NCBI RefSeq assembly: GCF_003148805.1
Contig: NZ_QGGX01000001.1
Coordinates: 124,001 to 188,000 of the forward strand
Source of the DNA: Aminobacter sp. AP02
Lineage (GTDB): Bacteria > Pseudomonadota > Alphaproteobacteria > Rhizobiales > Rhizobiaceae
Direction of reading: 5' to 3'
DNA: 64,000 nt
Each line of letters starts with the position of its first letter. Positions within the stretch are counted from its first letter, which is position 1. The notes beneath the pieces were generated by a model. That model saw only the letters and a program-made list of their open reading frames with translations, ran no database searches and was not told the origin of the DNA. Positions 57,558 through 64,000 of the stretch are shown one piece after another. A program made the position numbers and the translations under genes.

Positions 57558-58805
57558 ATGACCGCAATTCCTGACCTCGCCGCGATCGAGGCAATGGACG
57601 CCGCCGATCCGCTGCGTTCGATGCGCGACCGCTTCATCCTGCCGGAAGGGGTGATTTATCTCGACGGCAACTCGCTGGGGGCTGCTTCGCATGCCGCCTT
57701 CAGCGAGCTCCAGGCGGCCGCGTCCAAGGAGTGGGCGCAGGACCTGATCCGCGCCTGGAACACCGCCGGCTGGTTCGACATGCCGACCGAACTGGGCGAC
57801 CGGATTGGCCGCCTGATAGGTGCCGCACCCGGCCAGACTGTCGTTTGCGACACCACCTCGACCAACATCTACAAGGTGCTGCATGCGGCATTGGCGCTGC
57901 GGCCCGATCGTTCGGTCATCGTCGCCGAGGGCAACAGCTTCCCGACCGACCTCTATATGGCCGAAGGCGTTGCCTCGACGCGGGCCGGCACAAAGCTTCG
58001 TCTCGAAGGCGTCGACGCGCCAGGCATCGAAGAGCTGATCGACGACAAGGTTGCCGTGGTTCTGGTCAACCACGTCAACTACAAATCCGGCGAACTGCGC
58101 GACATGGCGGCGTTGACCAAGAAGGCCCATGCCGTGGGCGCGCTGATCGTCTGGGACCTTTGCCATACCGCAGGCGCCCTTCCGGTCGACCTCGACGGCG
58201 CCAATGTCGATTTCGCCGTTGGGTGCACTTACAAATACATCAACGGCGGCCCCGGCGCGCCGGCCTTCATCTATGCCGCAACCCGGCATCTCGCCGATGT
58301 GCGCCAGCCGCTGAGCGGCTGGTGGGGCCATGCCAGGCCTTTTGCTTTCGAGCAGGGCTATACGGCGGATGCCGGCATCCGCCGGTTCTTGTGCGGCACC
58401 CAGCCGATCCTGACGATGCGTGCGCTCAAGGGCGCCCTCGACGTCTGGGACGACGTCGACATGGCGGCGCTGCGGACAAAGAGCATCGCCTTGACCGACC
58501 TGTTCATAAAGCTGGTCGAAGCCAAATGCGGTGCGTATGGCCTCAAGCTGGAAAGCCCGCGCGACGGGTCGAGGCGTGGCAGCCAGGTCTCGTTCGAGCA
58601 TGAAAACGCCTATGCAATCATGCAGGCGCTGATCGCGCGTGGCGTCATCGGCGATTTCCGTGCACCGGCCACCGTTCGCTTCGGCTTCACCCCGCTTTAC
58701 GTCGGCTACAAGGATGTGTGGAAGGCGGTGGAAGTGCTCGAAGACATCATGCGCACCGGCGCCTGGAAGGAAGCCCGCTTCGCCGTCAAGTCGGCCGTGA
58801 CGTGA
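57558..58805 (+). CDS. kynU: Kynureninase
   Basis: This 415-residue cytoplasmic PLP enzyme cleaves L-kynurenine to anthranilate and L-alanine. The PLP lysine is Lys226 in GCTYKYINGGPGAPAF. Other family features are YLDGNSLGAASHAA near the N-terminus, NHVNYKSGELRDMA, WDLCHTAGALPVDL and the WWGHARPFAFEQGY segment. The length is normal. It is the last gene of the TrpX-type transporter operon, which implies import of tryptophan or kynurenine feeding this step, and ends at a strong terminator. Confidence 0.95.
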   Translation: MTAIPDLAAIEAMDAADPLRSMRDRFILPEGVIYLDGNSLGAASHAAFSELQAAASKEWAQDLIRAWNTAGWFDMPTELGDRIGRLIGAAPGQTVVCDTTSTNIYKVLHAALALRPDRSVIVAEGNSFPTDLYMAEGVASTRAGTKLRLEGVDAPGIEELIDDKVAVVLVNHVNYKSGELRDMAALTKKAHAVGALIVWDLCHTAGALPVDLDGANVDFAVGCTYKYINGGPGAPAFIYAATRHLADVRQPLSGWWGHARPFAFEQGYTADAGIRRFLCGTQPILTMRALKGALDVWDDVDMAALRTKSIALTDLFIKLVEAKCGAYGLKLESPRDGSRRGSQVSFEHENAYAIMQALIARGVIGDFRAPATVRFGFTPLYVGYKDVWKAVEVLEDIMRTGAWKEARFAVKSAVT

Positions 58806-58835
58806 GCGGCCAGAGCCAGGCTGGATAGAATAGGG

Positions 58836-58859
58836 AAAGGGCGGCTCAGCCGCCCTTTT

Positions 58860-58860
<1 letters not shown>
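58836..58860. terminator. Strong terminator after kynureninase
   Basis: AAAGGGCGGC pairs perfectly with GCCGCCCTTT around TCA and continues into a T-run on the plus strand, with a matching A-run for the convergent Liv-type operon. Confidence 0.9.
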
Positions 58861-59542
<682 letters not shown>

Positions 59543-59546
<4 letters not shown>

Positions 59547-60292
59547 GCGGCTTCTCCGAGATAGGCCCGTCGCACTTCGGGATCGTTGCGGATATCGTCC
59601 ACCGTGCCCGTTGCGATCACGCGACCGTAGACAAGGACCGAGATGCGGTCGGCGAGCGCAAACACGGCATCCATGTCGTGCTCGACCAGAAGGATCGGTG
59701 CTTGCTGGCGCAAGCCATCGAGGAACTTGGTCAGCGCCTTTGAGCCCTCCGGTCCCATGCCGGCCATGGGTTCATCAAACAGGAAGGCTTTCGGCCCAAG
59801 CGCCAGCGCAATGGCGATTTCAAGCTGGCGACGTTCGCCATGGGAAAGCTCGGCGGCAGGCACGTGGGCGCGTTCGGCGAGGCCGACGCGTTTTAGCATC
59901 GCCATCGCCGGTTCGGTCAGGCTCTTGTCGCTCATGACAGGGCGGAAGAAGCGGAAGCTCGTTCCCTGACGCGCTTGCACCGCAAGCATGACGTTGCGCA
60001 GCGCGGAAAACTCCTGCGCAAGCGAAGAAATCTGGAAGCTGCGGCCAAGGCCGAGACGGGCGCGTGCTGCCATGTCGAGCCCGGCTATGTCCTGGCCGAG
60101 GAAGGTGATCGTGCCGCTGTCGGGCCGGAATGAGCCTGAAAGTTGGTGGATCAAGGTGCTCTTGCCCGCACCGTTGGGGCCGATCAGCGCGTGGATCTCG
60201 CCCGGCATGAGATCGAGGCTGACGCCGTCAGTAGCCTTCAGCGCGCCGAAGGTCTTCTTGAGGTCGCGGATTTCGAGGACTGGCTCAGCCAT
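59543..60292 (-). CDS. Branched-chain amino acid-type ABC transporter ATP-binding protein (LivG-like)
   Basis: This 249-residue ATPase has Walker A (GPNGAGKST), the LivG Q-loop stretch LGRSFQISSLAQEFSALRNV, signature LSHGERRQLEIA, Walker B (FLFDEPMAGMGP) and H-loop (LVEHDMDAVF). The ATG at 60292 overlaps the LivM-like stop; a start nine residues upstream is less likely. Confidence 0.94.
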
Positions 60293-61256
60293 GACGCGCC
60301 TTTCCGGCCAGAAGGCCAAGCAGTCCGCCCCGTGCGAACAGGACGACGCCGAGCAGGATCAGGCCGAGGAAGAACTGCCAGCGCTCGGTGATGCCGCCGA
60401 GTGCGAACTCGAACAGCACATAGAGCATGGCGCCTGCGACGGGGCCGAACAGCCCGCCCTTGCCGCCGAGGATGATGAGCACGATCAGCTCGCCCGACAT
60501 GTGCCAGGACAGCATAGAGGGGCTGACGAAGCGGTTGAGGTCGGCAAACAGCGCGCCAGCCAATCCTGTCACCATGGCCGAGATGGCAAAGGCAACGAGC
60601 CTGATGTTGAATGGCGCGATGCCGACGGCGGACAGCCGCGTCGCGTTCTGCCGCGCCGCCTGCAATGCGGCACCGAAGCGGGAGCCGCGCAGAAGCCAAA
60701 ACAGGCCAAGCGCTGCCATCAGCACCACATAGCAGATCAGGAAATAGGGCAGGGGTTGTGCCGTGTTGACGCCGGGAAAGGCGTTGCGGACATAGATCGA
60801 CAGCCCGTCCTCGCCGCCATAGGCTGGCCAGGATATGGCGAAGTAGTAGATCATCTGCGCGAAGGCGAGCGTGATCATGATGAAATAGACGCCTGTCGTA
60901 CGCAGGCTGATTGCGCCGATCGGTAAGGCGACGAGACCGCAGACCATGATCGCCACCAGCCAGATGACCGGCATCGAAGTCGTGCCGGGCAGGCCAAAAA
61001 ACAGCGGTTCCGCATTGAAGGCGTGGGTCGCGAGTATACCGGCGGCATAGCCGCCAAGGCCAAAGAACGCGGCATGGCCGAAGGACACCAGCCCGCCCAG
61101 CCCAAGGGCGATGTTGAGGCCGGTGGCGGCGAGTGCCAGGATGGCGATGCGCGTGGCGAGCGTGACGTAGAACTGTTCGCCCATGGCTGAGGCGCCGAGC
61201 GGGATCGCCAGTAGCAACAGGGCCAGCACAATGTTGACGATGGTTTCGCGGCTCAT
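60285..61256 (-). CDS. Branched-chain amino acid-type ABC transporter permease (LivM-like)
   Basis: This 323-residue inner-membrane permease has the LivM hallmark ALAATGLNIALGLGGLVSFGHAAFFG-type segment (NIALGLGGLVSFGHAAF) and coupling loop GSRFGAALQAARQNATRLSA. The start at MSRETIVN (61256) is preceded by GAGAAG; an ATG four codons upstream is possible. It overlaps the LivG-like start and lies eight bases after the LivH-like stop. Confidence 0.92.
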   Translation of the reverse strand: MSRETIVNIVLALLLLAIPLGASAMGEQFYVTLATRIAILALAATGLNIALGLGGLVSFGHAAFFGLGGYAAGILATHAFNAEPLFFGLPGTTSMPVIWLVAIMVCGLVALPIGAISLRTTGVYFIMITLAFAQMIYYFAISWPAYGGEDGLSIYVRNAFPGVNTAQPLPYFLICYVVLMAALGLFWLLRGSRFGAALQAARQNATRLSAVGIAPFNIRLVAFAISAMVTGLAGALFADLNRFVSPSMLSWHMSGELIVLIILGGKGGLFGPVAGAMLYVLFEFALGGITERWQFFLGLILLGVVLFARGGLLGLLAGKARHG

Positions 61257-61264
61257 GGCGCTTC

Positions 61265-62185
61265 TCACGACTGTGCCGCAAACAGGCCGCTCGGCCTGAA
61301 AGCAAGGATCAGGGCCATGACGATGTAGATCAGCATGGAGGCGAGCGCGGCGCCGATCAGCCCTGCCTGTGCCGCCGGCATCATCAGGGCCAGCGCCTTG
61401 GGCAACAGGAAACGGCCCATCGTATCGACGAGGCCGACGAGGATCGCGCCAAACAGCGCGCCCTTGATCGAACCGATGCCACCAATGACGATGACGACGA
61501 AGGCGAGGATGAGTGCTGGCTCGCCCATGCCGACCTGCACCGACTGCAAAGCACCAACCATGGCGCCGGCAAGGCCGGCCAAGGCGGCGCCCAACGCGAA
61601 GACGACCGTGTAGAGCGTGCGGATGTCGACACCGAGGGCCGCGATCATCTCGCGGTCGGATTCGCCGGCGCGGATGCGCATGCCGAGCCGGGTACGGGAG
61701 ATCAGCAGATAGAGCCCGAGAGCAACGGCTATGCCCACGCCGATAATAGCAAGGCGGTAGAGCTGGTATTGGCCACCGCCGGGCAGGGGCACTGCCCCTT
61801 GTAGCAGCGGCGGGATGTCGAGATAGAGCGGGAACGAGCCGAACAGCCAGCGCGTGCCTTCAGAAAAGATCAGGATCAGCGCGAATGTCGCCAGCACTTG
61901 GTCTAGATGGTCCCTGTCGTACAACCGGCGAATGACCGTCATTTCCATGATCGCGCCCGCCGCGGCAGCCGCAATCAGGCTTGCCACCAGTCCGATCCAG
62001 AACGAGCCCGTGGCGGCTGCGACCGCGGCACAGGCAAAAGCACCAACCATGTAGAGCGAGCCATGGGCGAGGTTGATCAGGCCCATGACGCCGAAGATCA
62101 GCGTCAGGCCGGCGGCCATGAGGAACAGCATCACCCCGAGCTGCAGCCCGTTGAGAACTTGTTCGAGGAGCAGCGCTAAGGACAA
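61265..62185 (-). CDS. Branched-chain amino acid-type ABC transporter permease (LivH-like)
   Basis: This 306-residue permease begins LLLEQVLNGLQLGVMLFLMA, and FGVMGLINLAHGSLYMVGAF is the diagnostic LivH segment. The start codon is TTG with no clear ribosome-binding site, the weakest start of the operon. The upstream gap holds a repeated palindromic element, so translation may depend on the local mRNA structure. It pairs with the LivM-like protein. Confidence 0.9.
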   Translation of the reverse strand: MSLALLLEQVLNGLQLGVMLFLMAAGLTLIFGVMGLINLAHGSLYMVGAFACAAVAAATGSFWIGLVASLIAAAAAGAIMEMTVIRRLYDRDHLDQVLATFALILIFSEGTRWLFGSFPLYLDIPPLLQGAVPLPGGGQYQLYRLAIIGVGIAVALGLYLLISRTRLGMRIRAGESDREMIAALGVDIRTLYTVVFALGAALAGLAGAMVGALQSVQVGMGEPALILAFVVIVIGGIGSIKGALFGAILVGLVDTMGRFLLPKALALMMPAAQAGLIGAALASMLIYIVMALILAFRPSGLFAAQS

Positions 62186-62231
62186 AGGGACGCTTTCACT
62201 GGCTGGGTTTAAAGATGCGATGAAGACGCCT

Positions 62232-62345
62232 CCCTCTCCCCGTTCATGGGGAGAGGGTAAGGGTGAGGGGCAGCTCGGACGTTTGAGCGTATGCGTCGTC
62301 CCTCATCCGCCTGCCTGCACCTTCTCCCCGTGAATGGGGACAAGG
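62232..62345. repeat. Twin-hairpin REP/BIME-like intergenic element
   Basis: Hairpin 1 is CCCTCTCCCC with GGGGAGAGGG (62232-62257). Hairpin 2 is CCTTCTCCCC with GGGGACAAGG (62320-62345, one mismatch). The inner flanks GGGTGAGGG and CCCTCATCC are also complementary except for one base. This paired layout is that of mosaic intergenic repeats; it sits between the receptor stop and the LivH-like gene. Confidence 0.7.
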
Positions 62346-62349
62346 AAGC

Positions 62350-63486
62350 CTACATCTTGCATTGCTCGGCGTAGGCGTCCTTGTGGTCTTCGAAGGCGGT
62401 TCCAACGATCTTGTTGGTCAAGACGTCGCCTTCCTTGATCACTTCGCGGACATAGATGTTCTGGATCGGGTGATTGTTGGTGTTGAAGGTGAACTCGCCG
62501 CGCACCGACTTGAAGTCTGCGGCCTTGAGCGCCGCACGGAACGCGTCCTTGTCCTTGACGCTTGCCTTGGACAGCGCCGACAGGATCAGGTTCGCCGTGT
62601 CCCAGCTCTGTGCAGCATAGACCGAAGGCAAGCGGTCGTACTCGGCCTTGAAGGCCTCGACGAACTGCTTGTTGGCTTCGTTGTCGAGGTCCTTGGACCA
62701 GCTCGACGAGTTCTTGACGCCGAGGGCCGCGTCGCCGACCGCAGGCAAAATGTCCTGGTCGAAGGAGAAGCCCGGGCCCATGACCGGGATATTCACGCCC
62801 GACTGGGCGTACTGCTTCATGAAGGAGATGCCCATGCCGCCGGGTAGGAAGAAAAATACCGAGTCTGCACCGGAATCGCGGATCTGGGCGATCTCGGCGG
62901 CGTAGTCGGTCTGGCCAACCTGGGTGTAGACCTCGCCTACCAGCTCGCCCTTGTAGTAGCGCTTGAAGCCCGTCAGCGAATCCTTGCCCGCAGGATAGTT
63001 GGGGGCGAGGATGAAGGTCTTTTTGTAGTCCTTGTTGGCGTATTGCCCCATCGCCTCATGGAAGTTGTCGTTCTGGTAGGCGACGTTGAAATAGTTCTTG
63101 TTGCAATTGGCGCCTGCGAGCGCCGACGGGCCGGCGTTCGGCGACAGGTAGATGATGTCCTGTGCCACAGCGTTCGGTACCACTGCCATGGCCAGGTTCG
63201 ACCAGATGATGCCGGTAAGCAGGTCGACCTTGTCGCTCTGGATCATCTTTTCGGCGAGCTGGACGGCGATTTCGGGTTTCTGCGCATCGTCTTCGATGAC
63301 CAGCTCGACATCCTTGTTGCCGGATTGCTTCATGGCCAGCGCGAAGGCATCGCGCATGTCGACGCCGAGGCCCGCGCCACCGCCCGAAAGCGTGGTGATG
63401 ACGCCGATCTTGACCGATTCGGCATAGGCCAGGCCGGACGCCGCCAGCGACAAGGTGAACATGCTGGCTGCCAGAATATTCTTCAT
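62350..63486 (-). CDS. ABC transporter substrate-binding protein (LivK-like)
   Basis: This 378-residue periplasmic receptor has a signal peptide (NILAASMFTLSLAASGLAYA) and Peripla_BP_6 features (VKIGVITTLSGGGAGLGVDM, VIEDDAQKPEIAVQLAEKMI). GGGAGGGAGA precedes the ATG at 63486; upstream extension is unlikely. The C-terminus ends CKM, with two Cys in the mature protein (in ANCNKNYF and EQCKM) that may form a disulfide. It stands directly after the tryptophan 2,3-dioxygenase gene, so an aromatic ligand such as anthranilate or kynurenine is plausible. Confidence 0.93.
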   Translation of the reverse strand: MKNILAASMFTLSLAASGLAYAESVKIGVITTLSGGGAGLGVDMRDAFALAMKQSGNKDVELVIEDDAQKPEIAVQLAEKMIQSDKVDLLTGIIWSNLAMAVVPNAVAQDIIYLSPNAGPSALAGANCNKNYFNVAYQNDNFHEAMGQYANKDYKKTFILAPNYPAGKDSLTGFKRYYKGELVGEVYTQVGQTDYAAEIAQIRDSGADSVFFFLPGGMGISFMKQYAQSGVNIPVMGPGFSFDQDILPAVGDAALGVKNSSSWSKDLDNEANKQFVEAFKAEYDRLPSVYAAQSWDTANLILSALSKASVKDKDAFRAALKAADFKSVRGEFTFNTNNHPIQNIYVREVIKEGDVLTNKIVGTAFEDHKDAYAEQCKM

Positions 63487-63529
63487 TTCTCTCTCCCTCC
63501 CAGTGATTTCTAAAATAGATAAAATAGCT

Positions 63530-64000
63530 TCAGAGCCGGGTGCGAACTTTCCAGAGTTCAGGAAACAGTTCAACCTCCAGCATCTTCTTCAGATAAGAAG
63601 CGCCCGACGTGCCGCCGGTGCCGCGTTTCATGCCGATGATGCGTTCGACCGTGGTGACATGGTTGAAGCGCCAGCGCCGGAAATAATCCTCGAAATCGAC
63701 GAGCTTCTCGGCCAGTTCGTAAAACATCCAGTAGCGCTGCGGATCGCGGTAGATTGCCTGCCAGGCGACCAGCACTTCTTCGCTCTCGGTGCGGGTCTCG
63801 CGCCAGTCGGTGCGCCTGGCGTCTGCACCGACATCGAAGCCGTTGCGGCCAAGCAAAAGGATTGCCTCGTCATAAAGCGACGGCTGGGCGAGAACCGCCT
63901 CCAGCTTTTCGGTGAGTTCGGGCTGGTGCGCGTGCGGGCGCAGCATGGCCAGGTTGCGGTTGCCGGCCATGAACTCGATGGCCCGGTACTGCCACGACTG
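63530..64000 (-). CDS. kynA: Tryptophan 2,3-dioxygenase, C-terminal part (5' end beyond window)
   Basis: The visible 156 residues start inside the protein (QSWQYRAIEF, the counterpart of the substrate-binding YR segment in the family) and continue to the natural C-terminus. The haem-binding region RRWRFNHVTTVERIIGMKRG with the axial His and the loop GTGGTSGASYLKK are intact. The enzyme opens the indole ring of L-tryptophan to N-formylkynurenine. It is the first visible gene of the minus-strand operon and, with kynureninase on the other strand, defines the kynurenine pathway here. Confidence 0.95.
   Translation of the reverse strand, partial: QSWQYRAIEFMAGNRNLAMLRPHAHQPELTEKLEAVLAQPSLYDEAILLLGRNGFDVGADARRTDWRETRTESEEVLVAWQAIYRDPQRYWMFYELAEKLVDFEDYFRRWRFNHVTTVERIIGMKRGTGGTSGASYLKKMLEVELFPELWKVRTRL

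Overview
The window is GC-rich, densely coded bacterial DNA of alphaproteobacterial (Rhizobiales) character. A Mesorhizobium- or Aminobacter-like soil bacterium fits best. The reasons are the RHE_PE00001-type DUF1612 protein, the very high load of ABC uptake operons, a rhizobial-style PHO box, and the fused indolepyruvate oxidoreductase. The assignment to genus is inference; no rRNA or tRNA gene is present to anchor it. About 57 genes are supported, two of them cut by the window ends.

Layout. 0-5.2 kb: the end of a polyamine/opine-type ABC operon, then a polar amino acid ABC operon with its own promoter and operator. 5.4-11.5 kb (minus): a LivKHMGF-type transporter ending in an aldehyde dehydrogenase. 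11.75-21.9 kb (plus): an AraC regulator, a fused indolepyruvate ferredoxin oxidoreductase, a terminator, then a second Liv-type transporter with an Asp/Glu racemase or arylmalonate decarboxylase-like enzyme. The three promoters of this block share an ATGTGTAT motif. 22-24.2 kb (minus): a secreted phytase/esterase-like protein behind a three-unit PHO box. 24.2-29.3 kb: an intergenic stretch rich in palindromes, a DUF1612 protein, a truncated haemoglobin, and a soluble FtsK-type translocase without membrane segments. 29.3-33.9 kb (minus): ROK regulator, large PIG-L deacetylase and EamA exporter. This set is divergent from 34.1-40.7 kb (plus): a sugar ABC transporter whose operon also carries an argininosuccinate-lyase paralogue and a PfkB kinase.

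40.7-50.5 kb (minus) is a complete-looking aroyl-CoA degradation operon: a flavin monooxygenase/OYE fusion (2-aminobenzoyl-CoA monooxygenase/reductase or salicylyl-CoA 5-hydroxylase type), SDR, cupin, enoyl-CoA hydratase, acyl-CoA dehydrogenase, thioesterase, RidA-like protein, hydratase/3-hydroxyacyl-CoA dehydrogenase and 3-oxoadipyl-CoA-type thiolase. 50.6-54.7 kb holds a cysteine hydrolase, a GlxA-type AraC regulator, a MarR regulator, a PLP dehydratase and a GntR regulator. 54.8-58.8 kb (plus) is a TrpX-type ABC transporter with kynureninase. 58.9-64 kb (minus) is a third Liv-type transporter preceded by tryptophan 2,3-dioxygenase, cut by the window end.

How the genes may work together: tryptophan 2,3-dioxygenase and kynureninase would give anthranilate, and the aroyl-CoA operon is of the kind that degrades 2-aminobenzoyl-CoA, so 40-64 kb reads as a tryptophan/kynurenine/anthranilate catabolic region with two dedicated transporters. 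The formamidase and the anthranilate-CoA ligase that would complete it are not in the window. The indolepyruvate oxidoreductase at 12.8 kb would be a second, transamination-based route from aromatic amino acids. The least familiar system is the sugar transporter, lyase-paralogue, PfkB, PIG-L, ROK and exporter locus at 29.3-40.7 kb, whose substrate I cannot name.
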